DNA from: Geosiphon pyriformis
Taxonomy: Eukaryota; Glomeromycota; Glomeromycetes; Archaeosporales; Geosiphonaceae
Length of the DNA: 64,000 bases
NCBI GenBank assembly: GCA_016748015.1
Contig: JAAOMT010000198.1
Span: 114,894 to 178,893 of the forward strand
Direction of reading: 5' to 3'
The notes beneath the pieces were generated by a model. It was not told where the DNA came from. It saw only the letters and a list, made by a program, of their open reading frames with translations, and did not search any database. Shown one piece after another: positions 49,080 through 59,888 of this stretch (the first letter of the stretch is position 1; each line of letters starts with the position of its first letter). The translations under genes and the position numbers were made by a program.

Positions 49080-49695
49080 AAAGTCCAAGCACTATCTGTA
49101 ATATTGAGATAGTGATCCAAAATAATTGAAGTAATCTGGTCTGAAAATTGTTGAAATTTCAGTTCTGTAAGTTTGCCAATATATTGGACTTTTATTGGTT
49201 GCAGTATTGGATTTATAGAACATTTTCACAAGTATTAAACAAATCATAGAGTCTAGAAGCTGCTCTAAATTTGTAGCAAGTGTTTGTTGGTCCAGCTGCT
49301 GTTTTGAATTCATTATGAATTTGTTTTTGTATAGCTTTAGGAGTGAGATTTGTTGTTTTAAGTTCCAGTTTTTGTTCATAAAGTGTCTTTCTAATGTGAA
49401 AGTATTTATAGATAGGGGTGTGTTCATTGTTCTGTTCATTAAGAAGTAGTAAAAGTTTTTGTTGCATTGTAGCATTTGGTGAAATGTAAATAGGAGCAAT
49501 TAAAAGATTTTCTTCCAGTGCTTGCTTCAAAAGTCTTGGTAACTTATTTTTAGAGTGACTTCTTGTTTTTCTTCTATAGAAATGATAGTTCTGTAAATGA
49601 TTTACTACTGGGACTGTGGTTTCTTTCTGAATGTAATTAATTTGACTTCCATTAATCGTTATGGATAAGTCAGGAAGTGTTTTCAAGGCTAACAT
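49080..49695 (-). pseudogene. Element C 3' accessory ORF (unrecognised protein)
   Basis: The frame at 49,213-49,695 (160 codons) begins MLALKTLPDLSITINGSQ. A basic stretch (FYRRKTRSHSKNK) and a helix-rich part ending YDLFNTCENVL follow. After a frameshift near 49,210 the reading continues ILQPIKVQYIGKLTELKFQQ to about 49,080. The C-terminal block matches the accessory ORFs of B, D and E. It lies between integrase and the polypurine tract. The family is unknown; no signal peptide or transmembrane segment is seen. Confidence 0.6.
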
Positions 49696-49949
49696 TAACT
49701 TTTGGGATATTTGTTGAATATTTTGGGAAATAATTATAATAAAATTGACTAATTATGAAAAGGGAGAATAAAGAAAATTATTTTTGGATATGGGGTTTTT
49801 ATTTGTTTTTGGGTTTGGGTGTTTTTTGTAATTATTTACTATTTTTTGTCTTTGTGTTTTTATTAAAAAATTATTGTAAAATTTAAGTGTTCAAGTTTGG
49901 TTGTTGTTCTATTATAATTATTGGTTTTAAATTTTGGGGAATATCTTTA

Positions 49950-51085
49950 GGATTAATTAAAGGGGAATGTGTACCAATTTGTGAAATTAATGTTTTAGAA
50001 TTGTTTCTGGAATAATAGTGTTTCAATCTGTCTCCATGTGCAACTTTTGCTAGTATTTTATTATTAAGTCTTAACTTATATGATCTATTGCCTAGAATTT
50101 CGTGAATATAAAATGGTCCATTCCATTTGTTTTCAAATTTTCCACTCTATTGTTTTTCAGTCTTAGTTTTGTGTAAGAGAACTTTATTTCCAACTTTAAA
50201 TTCATTGATAATGGGTGGTAATTTGTTGTCATGTCTTTCTTTTTGTTGAGCTTGGAAATGTTTAATGTGAGTTGCTGCTATCCTTTTTTTTCCTTCTAGT
50301 GTACTGAAAAGAGTATAGGCCCTTCTTTAGAGTGTTTTTTGAAAGTTTTCTTCATTAATTGGTTGGACTGGGTATGTTTCTACTGTGAAATTAATTGGTA
50401 ATGTTGCTGTCTTTTCATAAGTAAAGTCAAATAGTGTGTGTTTCGTAGTATCTTGTTTTAGTGTTCTGTATGCTAGTAACACTGATGGAATAAAGATATC
50501 CCATTTTTGCTCAAAATCTGTTGAGACTTTGGCCAATGATTCACACAATGTTCTGTTAAAACGGTCTACAAGTCCATTTGTTTAAGGGTAATAAGATGAT
50601 AATAGAAGTCTTTTGACATTGAATCATTCACAAATTTTTTGTATCAAGTTGTTCACAAAATGTGTTCCTTGATCAGATAAAAGTTCAATTGGGCATCCAT
50701 GTCTACAAATAATGTCTTCATAGATGAAATTTGCTACTGATTTTGTATCTGCTTTTGGGATGGCTCTAGCTTCAGACCATTTGGTAAGATAATCTACTGC
50801 TACTGCAATATAACGATTTCCTTGGGTTGTGATAGATAATAGTCTGACTAAATCAATTCCAACTCTGTCAAATGGTTGTCCAACTTTGATTGGATTTAAA
50901 GGTTCTGTAGGGCAAGTTCCTTCTTTTCTTTGACAACTATTACAAGATTCTATATATTGTTGAATGTTTTTTTGCATGTGAGGCCAAAAATAATGTTCAA
51001 GAGTTCTTTGAATTGTTCCATCTCTTCCCAAGTGTGCTGAAAACGGATCTGTGTGCATGTTATATAAAATTGTTTTTTTTTTCAT
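49950..51085 (-). pseudogene. Element C integrase
   Basis: The frame at 50,624-51,085 holds the zinc domain (HTDPFSAHLGRD, CNSCQRKEG) and core (FDRVGIDLVRLLSITTQ; LLSDQGTHFVNNL), keeping two catalytic Asp. The Glu segment near 50,560 reads NGLVDRFNRTLCE, where Asp replaces the catalytic Glu. The frame at 50,327-50,548 continues FIPSVLLAYRTLKQDT. The C-terminal GPF module reads WNGPFYIHEILGNRSYKLR (about 50,095-50,150). Only a few stops interrupt it. Confidence 0.8.
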
Positions 51086-51329
51086 TTTTCTGTACTAATC
51101 TGAATGGTTGGTTTGGGTTTTTACGATTTTTGTAATAGATTTTGTTGTGGTGTATAAAATATTGTTTGAATTGGTGTTATAATCGATGTTTTTCACTTGG
51201 AGACCAATTTTCTGGTATGGTGAGAGTCTCCAAATAGTTTTTGATGTTGTTGTAGTTTTCTGAATCCATTGTTGTTAATTTTGTTGTTTGTTCTACTGTT
51301 AAGTTTGTTGGTGTTGATGTTGGTATTAA

Positions 51330-51830
51330 TATTGTCTTATCTTTAAGAGGCTGTCAACATTAGTGTGTATTTTTCTTGGTTTGTGGTGTACAATATATTT
51401 GTAGTCTGCTAAGAAGTTATTCTATTGAGACTGTTTGGCACTTTTTTCAGTTTTCTTTTTATTGAGCCATTTGAGACCAATATTGTCAGTTATGATATCA
51501 AATTCTTTTCCATTCTTCAGATATTGTTGAAAATGTTTAAGAGCTCAGATGACTGTGGCAGCTTCTAATTCAGTTGAGCTGTATTTTAGTTCTGTTAGTT
51601 TGAGTGTTCTATTAGCATAGACGATGACTTGTTCTTGCCCATTTTCATCCAATTGTGATAAGATGGCACCAAATGCTATGTGTAAAGCATCAGTGGCTAA
51701 TTGGAACCGTTTGTTAAAGTCTGGGTAAGCAAGAACTGGGGCTGTTGTCAATTTTGTTTTGAGAGTTTCAAAAGCTTTTTGTTGTTCTTTAGTCCATTTG
51801 TATGGCACGTTTTTGTTGGTAATATAATTG
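51330..51830 (-). pseudogene. Element C RNase H
   Basis: RNase H motifs are LATDALHIAFGAILSQLDEN (first Asp kept), SSTELEAATVIWALKHF (Glu kept) and FDIITDNIGLKWL (Asp kept), ending THTNVDSL. An in-frame stop near 51,356 lies after the last motif. It is in the same frame as RT and integrase. Confidence 0.75.
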
Positions 51831-52680
51831 AGTGGTTTGGCAATTTCTGAGAATCCTTTTATGAATTTTCAATAGTAAGAGGCTAATCCTACAAATCTTT
51901 ATAGTTCTGTGGTATTTCTGGGAGTTTGAAAGTTTTTAACAGCACTGATTGTTCCTGGGTTTGGTTTGACTCCATCTTTACTAACTATGTGTCCAAGAAA
52001 AATCAAGCTTGTTTTTCCAAAGTGACATTTTTTAATGTTTAACTTTAATCCTGTTTTTCATAATCATTGAAAAACTTCTTGCAGGTGAATAAAGTGGACT
52101 TCAAAGCTTGGTGAGTATACATCAATATTATCAAGATAGACAACTACTAATTGCCACAAAAGCTCTTCATATACAACATCCATGAGTTACTGAAATGTTG
52201 CTGGTATATTGCAGAGTCCAAAAGGCATAACATTGAAATCATAGTTTCCTCTTTAGGTAGTAAATGCTGTTTTGGGTTGGTTTTTTGGGTCCATTTCAAC
52301 TTGCCAGTATCCACTTTTCAAGTCCAAAGTTGAGAAGAACTTGGCTTTTCCTAAAGCATCTAACATGTCATCAATTCTTAAAAGAGGGTAGGCATCTTCA
52401 ATTATCACACTGTTCAATTGGCAATAGTTAACACAAAATCTGATTTTTCTATTTTTCTTTTTGACAAGGACTACTGGTGAGGCCCAAGGACTTCTTGATG
52501 GTTGAATCAATCCATTATTAAGCATTCTCTGGACTTTTTCTCTGATAAATTGGTAACTGGCAGGTGGTACTCTGTAAGTTTGCTGACATTTTGGTGAAGC
52601 ATTTCCTGTATGGATCTAATGTTGAACAATATCCGTTTTTCCCAAGTCATTGTTGTCTTTTGCAAATATATCTGCAAATT
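51831..52680 (-). pseudogene. Element C reverse transcriptase
   Basis: RT blocks seen are SPWASPVVLVKKKNRKIRFC, FFSTLDLKSGYWQVEMDPKN and VVVYLDNIDVYSPSF (52,118-52,145), where YLDD has become YLDN exactly as in element E. Thumb sequences follow (LIFLGHIVSKDGVKPNPGT; AKPLNYITNK). Stops occur between 51,850 and 52,250. The changed catalytic Asp should abolish polymerase activity, so this copy could only have moved before the mutation or with help in trans. Confidence 0.8.
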
Positions 52681-53160
52681 CAGCTATCAATTGTTTCAAT
52701 TGTCTTTGTTGTTAAGGTTCTAAGGGATCCATGTTGATACAAGAGAGTTTTTTTTTCCAAAAGATAGTAGTTTTTAGTGGTGAGAATGATATTTGGATTT
52801 GGGAATAGAGTGTGCCTTACAATTTCGATAAAATTAGAGACAATTTGAGGGTTTTCATCTTGAAAAATATTGCTGTGTATGATTCCAATCTCTAATTTGT
52901 TTAATAAAACAATAGGGTAATTATTGGGGTTGTAGAATATAACTCGAAATTTTTTTATTTCTTTGGGAATATAAATGTTTGGAATTAAAATTTCATGCTT
53001 CAAACAGATTTGTTCATTGGATTCAAAGATTTGTTGGGTAGTAGTGGGTTTTGAACAAGTGTAAATTTTATGATGTTCTCCAAAAGGTGAAATGGTAATT
53101 GGTTGGGGAAGTTGAAGAATCTGGTGAGATTTATTTTGTATTTTAAAGGCTATGTTTACT
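52681..53160 (-). pseudogene. Element C linker between dUTPase and RT
   Basis: It continues the dUTPase frame: LPQPITISPFGEHHKIY, LIPNIYIPKEIKKFRVIFYN and LLNKLEIGIIHSNIF. It matches the linkers of D and E in place and pattern (LxIPAKxHxxxKIxIYN). The family is not recognised. The frame ends at a TAA near 52,680 and RT begins in another frame. Confidence 0.55.
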
Positions 53161-53570
53161 GGAACTGTAAATTGTCCAGTTGAACCAAAACTTTGAGTTT
53201 CTCTTTCACTTTTTTCCAATTGTTCTCTGTTGTTAACTGATTGTAGACCCGAAATATTGATTAAGAGTAGGTAAATTGCTTGAGTGATTTTTTCAGCATG
53301 TTCAATCTTGAATAATTTGTCTGTTTCATTCTGCAACATAATGGTAATGTCTCCAGTGTATTCTGCATTTATAACTCCTCCTCTAATATTGATTTCTTTG
53401 CTTGCCAATGATGATTTGGAGGCAATTTGAACCATTGCTCTAGGTGGAATTTCAAGAGTAATTTTGAGATTGATTTTTGTCAAAGACTTTGGTTAGAGAA
53501 CCAAAGTATCTTTTTCTGGGTATCTTAGGTTATATCCGGCATCAATTTTGTGTGCTTTTTCTGGTCTGAT
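53161..53570 (-). pseudogene. Element C dUTPase domain
   Basis: Motifs in order are DAGYNLRYPEKD (near 53,525-53,550), MVQIASKSSLASKEINI, GGVINAEYTGDI, HAEKITQAIYL and QSFGSTGQF (near 53,180-53,210). Asp is Asn in motif 1 and in the catalytic position of motif 3, the same two changes as in element E. A TAG after DTLVL splits the domain. It forms one frame with the cysteine-rich region upstream and the linker downstream. Confidence 0.85.
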
Positions 53571-55180
53571 TCCTTGGCCATGGTTGTCAAAATATTTAAG
53601 TTGTAGAGGTGGTTGCTTTTCAAGGAAATAGATGGAGGTGGTTGGTAGTTTTTCTACTAGTTCAGATACTCCAAATTTGATTTCATTTTCATTATTCTCC
53701 TCTGGCAGGAGAATGCTAAGAGCATAGCATTTTAAACACCATTGGTCATCACAAGGCATGATGCATTCTTCACACAATTGAATGTTCATTTGCTCTAATT
53801 GTTGAATTTGAGCTTCTTTGGTTAGATATGTGTGACTTGCAATTTGGTAATGTGTTTCTGCTTCATCTTCATAATCAAATCCAGCTAATTCCATGGTATA
53901 CTCAATGTATTCAGCTTCTTTCATTTGACAGACATCTTCTTAAGTGGCTCCATTTATCAATGCTATTGCTAGGTCAAAAATTATTTCAGCATCATGAGGG
54001 TAGTGGTAAAGTTTATTGAGAGCACTGTTGTATGCTGCATCAAATGATGTTCCTTTTCTGACTTTTTCCGAAATTGATAGAGCATATTGACAGGTTTGAT
54101 CACATACTCTTCCTCTCATTACAACATCAATCCAGTTGTATTCTTCTGGTAACATATTTCTACATGTAAGGTAAGGTGTGTTGTTCCATTTTCTACTTCT
54201 TTTTGGAAATCCAAATCGTTCTCTATGGCATGCTTTGCAAAAGTAACAGATACGAGTTTCATATTCCTTTTCTGAAGAAATACATGCTTCCATTGATGAA
54301 AGTTTCTTGTTGCAATCTTTGCATTTGAGTAGAATATAGGGTGGTTGTTTCCATGGTTCTAGTATAGAATATCTAACTTTCTTCCATCCTCTTAATTCTT
54401 CAAAAATCTCCTGTTTTGTTTCTTTAGCCCAATTGGATGTTAATCCAAGAGCCATGTAGGTTTCAATAAGTGGCATTTCTTTTTCCTCTTCAAATTCAAA
54501 TACTGGGGCTTTTTCTGATTGTTTGTTAAAAGTACTACAAATAGCAAGTACTATGGTGTATTGTCTTTGGTATAAGATTTTTAATTCCTGAGTTTCTCAG
54601 TCCAAGTTTGCATTGGCCTTAAAAAGCCAATTATTTTCGACCAGAGCTTGGTATTGGAGTGTATCTATGATTAGAACTTTGACTAGAATGGTAATTCCAT
54701 CAATAGTGAATAGAAAATTGTCAATTTCTCCTACTGGTGTCTTTTTCATATCATCTGCTATAACAATTACAATTTGGGCTGGTCTGTCAACAGTTCTTTG
54801 AAGCTGTTGTATTAACTGGTAGGTGATAATACTTCCAGCTGATCCACTGTCTAGAATTAGTCAGATGGATTTTTCTTCTACTGTAGCTTCAGTATACATG
54901 GCAGTGATAGCTTTTTGTTCATTAGCTGCTGTATTACTAAGCAAGAATGGTGATTCATTTGCTTCAAATTTGAATGGGAATATATCTGAAAGGTTGGCAT
55001 TTTGGGCAATTTGAGCTGGTGGAATAGTGTTGTTGGAAGAGTTTGATCTGGGTGCTGCAACTTCACTTTCAGAAAGTGCAGATTGTTGAAAATCCGATTC
55101 CTCTGGTATTTTAAGATAACTGGGTTGAGTGTGATAGTGATTGGGTCTTTGCTGACCAGAATTTCGGAGAACCAACTGGT
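53571..55180 (-). pseudogene. Element C retropepsin and cysteine-rich domain
   Basis: The protease active site reads LILDSGSAGSIIT (54,830-54,870) after a stop (SI*LIL), and the end is NNWLFKANANLDWETQELKI. The cysteine-rich domain (53,940-54,476) is open for 178 codons: LLKCKDCNKKLSSMEACIS, YFCKACHRERFGFPK, YLTCRNMLPEEYN and CDQTCQYALSISEK. Another Cys cluster follows (LCEECIMPCDDQWCLKCYAL, near 53,720-53,790), just before dUTPase. Possible zinc binding is inferred only from Cys spacing. The whole stretch is in one frame with the gag core and dUTPase. Confidence 0.75.
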
Positions 55181-55429
55181 TATTTGGATTAATTCTGTTG
55201 TTGTTATTTTGAAATTGATTTTGAAGTGTGAATTGGTTATGTTAAACCAATCTTCTTGCTAGTACTTGATATTGTTGAGTGGGTGGTATCTAATATTGCT
55301 GAATTGATAAAGGTTGCTAATATTGTTGTTGAATTGGTTGTGAAGCTGGTTGATAATAGCTGTTTTGAATTTGTAATCTCAGTAAATAATAAGTTGGTGG
55401 TGGGAGTTGGTAATAAGATTGTTGTAGTA

Positions 55430-56949
55430 AAGAGTAACATTGATTACTCCTGTTTTGTTGGTCTCTTTGTAGTTTCTTGCAATCTCGTTTCCAGTGTTCT
55501 GGAATTCCACAATAGTGACAATTTTGAGATTGGTTGTTGGATGATAGTCCAAAGTTGTTTTGGTTGCATCACTATGATGGTTGATATTTTTGTGATTGTT
55601 GCTGCTGTTGTTGCTGGTTTGTAAAATAGCTTTCAACCTTTTTTGTGAGTTGGTCTATTTTTTCTTCAGCTGCTAAGCTGGTTTCTCCAATAGCCAAGTT
55701 AACAAGTTTGGTGTGGTTTGCTTTTTCCATAGCCATTTCATAATTCTTTGCATGTCTAATGGCAGTTGCTAAGTCTGCTGAAGCATGTAGACAGACTTTC
55801 TTAATCAGTTTGTCTTTTAACCCTGCTATAAACTGATCCAGAATTTGAGCATCAGAATAGTAGTTATTGGTTTCCAATTGTTGAATTCATCTGAGAAGTT
55901 TGTTGAATCTTCCAAGATAGGTCATAACAGTTTCAGATGTTTCTTGCTTGATATTGTGAAAGTGGTTTCTAAGAGTAATAGAAGTGTTGTTGTCAGTAAA
56001 TTGTTGTAGAAAAGCATCTTTGAATGCTTGCCAGTTTTCAAATGGTTCTTCTAAGTTTTTAAACCATTCTTCTGCAGTTCCTTGGAGAAAGTATGGAATT
56101 GTTTTGAGCATTTTTGCTGCATTCCAACCATTTGCATCTCCTGCTTTTTGAACTTTGTCAAGCCATTCTTGAGAGCTAGTATCATTATCTTCACCCGTGA
56201 ATTCTGGAATCTTTGCAATATAAGCAGTTGCCATTTCTTCTTTGTTTTCTGTGGCTTCTTCTGGTTCTGGTTCAGTTTCTTCACTTTCCAAGCTTTCTGA
56301 ATGATTACTTTCGTTTTTCTGTAAGTAATTAATGATATTGGCACTTGTTGATATTGATTCCTGTTGTTAAGTAGGATTTCTAGATGACTAAAAATCTTCT
56401 GGTCTGGAAAAATGGTTAAGTAGTGAACTTGGTGTTTGTGATTGAACAAGTAAAATTGAAAATGGTGTAATAGAAAGTGGTAATTTAACACTAGTTCTTT
56501 GTTCAGGTGTTTGCAAGTGTTTGGCAGTTGTTTTTGGTAGTATTGGAGTGTTTGGAGTGGTTCTTGAGTATTATTTCACTTTGTTTGTCTTTGTTGCTTG
56601 TTTCTGTTTTTAATTCAAAGTTAAAAGAATATTTGGGCTATACTGGATATTTTTCTTCACAGTACTCAATAATATTAAAATTAAGTTTTTGGAAGTAGAT
56701 AGCAAATGTTTCACTGTTCAGGTCTTCTGTTCTCAATTGTGAATAATGCACTAAATTATTGTAGAGATTGCTTCTAACTTCTGAAATGTTGTAGTTTCCA
56801 AAAAGATAATTGTTGATGTGATTTTCAATATATTGGTATACTGATTTCTTGACAACTTCAATTTCGTCTGGGATGTTGAATCTTTGCTTGCAGTGAGTGT
56901 AAATTGACTGATAATACTCTAGAGTTGTTGTGTCTGGTGTGGTTGCCAC
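55430..56949 (-). pseudogene. Element C gag
   Basis: The N-terminal frame (56,638-56,949) starts MATTPDTTTLEYYQSIY. After a frameshift the core is open at 55,887-56,291 and includes the retrotransposon-gag signature (GTAEEWFKNLEEPFENWQ, FKDAFLQQFT, YLGRFNKLLR). It then runs through 55,572-55,877 (LVNLAIGETSLAAEEKID) and a Gln-rich tract to an intact CCHC knuckle CHYCGIPEHWKRDC near 55,480-55,520. Stops and shifts mark it as defective. The Gln tract and knuckle order equals element E. Confidence 0.8.
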
Positions 56950-56978
56950 TTTGAATTTGTTGTTGCTGTGTTATTTCT

Positions 56979-56994
56979 ATGGGAGAGCACCAAA
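56979..56994 (-). other. Element C primer binding site
   Basis: The minus strand reads TTTGGTGCTCTCCCAT directly after the 5' LTR. The first 12 bases are the same as in element E. The LTR end contains AGAGACCAAA, nearly complementary to it. Confidence 0.6.
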
Positions 56995-58002
56995 TGTTAC
57001 CAGAGGTTTTTGGTCTCTTTTCTTAAATGTTGTAAATGTCTGTTGGTTGCAAATTCACGTTTTCTAGAAGTAGTTGAACCTCCAGTACTGAATTTATTTT
57101 CAAATTATTTTCTATAATTTGAACTGCTGGGCTTATAAGTAGAATGGCCAATTCTGTGCCAGTTACTTTGTGTAGTTATGTTGTAGTAAACATCAACTCT
57201 TTCTTAGAAATTGCTTGTCTGGAAGCTCACCAAAATGTGTAGTTACTTTGTTGTGAAAATCAACCCTTCTACAAAAATCTTGTCTGTAGGCTACTCTAAT
57301 GATTATAGTAAGAAAATAAAAGAAAATAAAAGAAATGTAAAAGAAATTGAATTCTGTCAAGGGAAACATTTTCTATTCAGGCCTGGAGTTACTAACAGTT
57401 TACTGAAATTGGTAGCTAATCAATTTCAAAACATTAGTTGGGTTTTGGAGATTTTCCAAGTGCAATAATTAAAGAATTTGGTTTTTTAAATTATTTGATA
57501 TTTATTTCTTTTTGTGTGTATAGGAATGATTCTAAGTAATAAATCTAAAGTAAGATACATTTTTTTGAAGAGAAAAGCTTTTTTTTTATACAACTTGTTG
57601 TAATACTAGTCTATGAATTTGCACTTTTTCTTTTTGCTCAAATTTCGGCGAACTAAAGATACATTTTGATGGACTACAAGTTATTTCGCTGAATTATTGA
57701 TTAATTTGAGTAAATTATCCATAATTTTGGCAAATTTCTATAAATTTTGGCAAATTTCTTATAAATTTTGGCGAATTTTTGTAAATTTTGGTGAACTTTT
57801 GAATGTTACAAAGTTCAGGGTATTGTGTAATTTGATCATCCTACTTTTTGTTATACTAATTAGATTATTTAATTAAATCGTGATATGTAATAATTGATTA
57901 AATAATAAATGATAATTTGAAATAATATTAATATACTAATTAATTATAAGAATTATAAGAGTAATTTCATGTTAATTAATAGCTAAAATTCTACTGGTAA
58001 CA
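56995..58002 (-). repeat. Element C 5' LTR (1,008 bp)
   Basis: It starts TGTTACCAGAGG and ends CTACTGGTAACA on the plus strand. It is closely similar to the LTR at 48,064-49,050. It contains the AAATTTTGGCGAATTTTTGT-type units near 57,730-57,800. Confidence 0.9.
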
Positions 58003-59249
58003 CCAGCCACCATGCTGAGAAAAAAATTTAACAGAATTGCAATTCCAGAAGGCTACTAAAAACAATTATTAAATCTCTGTTCATTATACAAAGAACTCTA
58101 CAACAAAACTTTCAGATTAACCAAATTTTTAGATACCAATAGCAGAATATCAATCAAGTACCAAGTTACGGATTTGTTATTTGATTTGAGACCCCAAATA
58201 ATTATCTGTAATAGTATACTTGTTAGTATTGGTTTTAACAACTTATACTGAATTTTTTTTTAGCAAGCTTGATTATTTGGTCATAAATTTAAAACTTTTA
58301 AATTTAATTAAGACTTTTTGCAAAAAACCAATGAACTATATTCTAATAAAAACAATTTTGCCAAATTTAAATAATATTGATTTAATTACTAATTTAAAAA
58401 AATTTATTAAAATTTTTTTAACTATTATTTTTTAATTTAATCTAATGTTAATTTTTAAATTAGTATTAACCAAAATTTTTTTTTATATCTAGTTGCTTTG
58501 TAATCTTAAAACTGAATTCAGATATAAATAATACTTTAATAATTCTTTGGAATTTTAAAAGAATTGATGTTCTTTCAAAATTATTGATATTAAAAAAAAA
58601 TTTTTAATAAACTTAAATTTTTTATTTAAACACAGCTAAAAAGTTAATGTTTAATACAAATAATTTGGCTAAATTAAAACTTTTTTTTCTTTTTTAAGTA
58701 TTTAATTACAAAATAAAACTAATTAACCAAAGTAAAAAAAAGTTTATAACATTATTATTATCATTAAAGCTAAAATTACACAAGCCAAAAAAAAAAATTA
58801 TCACATTTTTAGAATTAAAACACTTAGCTTTTAGGATATTTATGTAAGAATTCAAAGACTTATTATTTTTACTTTTAGTATTATAACCAATATTATATAA
58901 AAGTAACTTAAACTTTAGATTCATTTTATTACTCAAATATTTAACTTTGTTAATTAATATTTTAAGCTTTTGTACCAGATTTTTACTTATTAAACTTAAG
59001 GCAATATTTTTAACCAATTTTTTTTTAGATATTATATTACTAATAATAGTTATTAAAACAACAACAAAAAAGTTTGTGTTTTAAAAAATAGTAAAAACAA
59101 AATAGTAAAGAGAAATAAAAACAAAAAACTTTTTTTATCAAATTGGTTCTTTAGAAAATTTTGAACATAAGAAAGAAAAAAAGTTTTTAAAACTTTTTAT
59201 AATATTTAAATTAATTTTTTATATTAACTTTATTTATTTAGCTTTAAAT

Positions 59250-59750
59250 ATAGCTTTATATTATGTTTTTATCTGTTTTTATTGGGTGTTTTTTAATTAA
59301 TATTAGCTTATAATTTAAATCTTTTAAATTTATTATTATTAAAATTGTTTTATAATATATTAAAAACAATTTATAATAATAATAATTTTATTTAAAAAAA
59401 TATAAATAATTATTTTTATTGTATTTTTTAAATTATATTTATTTATTTATTTATTGCTAAATTATCAAATAATATATTATACAATTTTAAATACTTAAGT
59501 TTTATTAAATTAGCATCTTTTTTAGTTTGTTTTTATTTAAATTATTTTTAATAATTATATAATAATTATTGTTAAGAATTTTTACAATAAAATTATTAGT
59601 ATAATATTTAAACAATTTTTTTTAATACTATTTCTGCATAAATACTTATTATTTGATTTAATTTTTCTTTTAAAAAACAATTAAATACTTAAAATTTTTT
59701 TTATAATTATATATATATTTTTTATTAATTTATTGTTAATAATAATTATT
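59250..59750. other. AT-rich boundary region
   Basis: About 500 bp of A/T runs lie between the oldest LINE and the gene-bearing end of the window. No frame or repeat is recognised. It may contain the decayed 5' leader of L3. Confidence 0.4.
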
Positions 59751-59856
59751 ATTTTTAAATTGGGGCAGACTGCAACAAAACCAGACAACGTGACACAATT
59801 TCATTTGCTATAACTAGCAGTGCAATTAACGTCAATCTTCCCATATTAATATACTG

Positions 59857-59864
59857 TATAAAAG
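59857..59864 (+). promoter_or_regulatory. TATA box of the CRN gene
   Basis: TATAAAAG lies 25-32 bases upstream of the proposed ATG (59,889). With usual TATA spacing, transcription would begin almost at the ATG, giving a very short leader. This is the only clear core promoter signal near the gene. Confidence 0.5.
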
Positions 59865-59888
59865 CTCCCTCAGTGTTTCGTATTTCCC

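Larger units (their letters stand above)
48064..58002 (-). mobile_element. Element C: full-length Ty3/gypsy retrotransposon with dUTPase
   Basis: It is 9.9 kb with LTRs at both ends (987 and 1,008 bp) that are very similar, so insertion is relatively recent. The order on the minus strand is the same as in E: gag, retropepsin, cysteine-rich domain, dUTPase, RT, RNase H, integrase, accessory ORF. The flanks are CCGG (left) and CCAG (right), a 4-bp duplication with one G-to-A difference. Gag to dUTPase are in one frame, and RT to integrase in another. Stops and shifts leave no intact polyprotein. Two solo LTRs of this family lie elsewhere in the window. Confidence 0.9.
47418..58213 (+). repeat. 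Family D solo LTR hosting the full-length C element
   Basis: The two parts are 47,418-48,063 and 58,003-58,213. The target duplication GTAT is exact (47,414-47,417 and 58,214-58,217), which shows a true solo LTR. The near-palindromic AATTCCAGG/GGATTCC array is visible at 47,490-47,640. Joined across C, the sequence matches the uninterrupted LTR near 20,820-20,840. LINE L3 continues on both sides. Confidence 0.85.
36900..59250 (-). pseudogene. LINE L3: highly decayed copy split into four pieces by later insertions
   Basis: Minus-strand fragments align with L1 in order: ORF1 RRM region (58,218-58,450: KFGKIVFIRI, LLKKNSV), ORF1 end (46,600: ACTGCCAAAATTGG), endonuclease start (46,250-46,330: VFTFGLNFKYLDINIALII), its continuation after element F (41,971-42,265: LELYTNI, LEDNFNKNS), RT start (40,930-41,124: LWYYQYFLLDYIANNAFFNVM), RT core (40,560: LVL*DIHKIYNFV) and C-terminus (38,579-38,893: FEQIQAKSK). 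Reading continues across the flanks of each insertion, which shows that this is a single old element. The outer ends are approximate. It is extremely AT-rich. Confidence 0.75.

Noticed and set aside
53160..53570. Host dUTPase gene
   Set aside because: It is embedded in pol of element C, between LTRs, with sibling copies in D and E.
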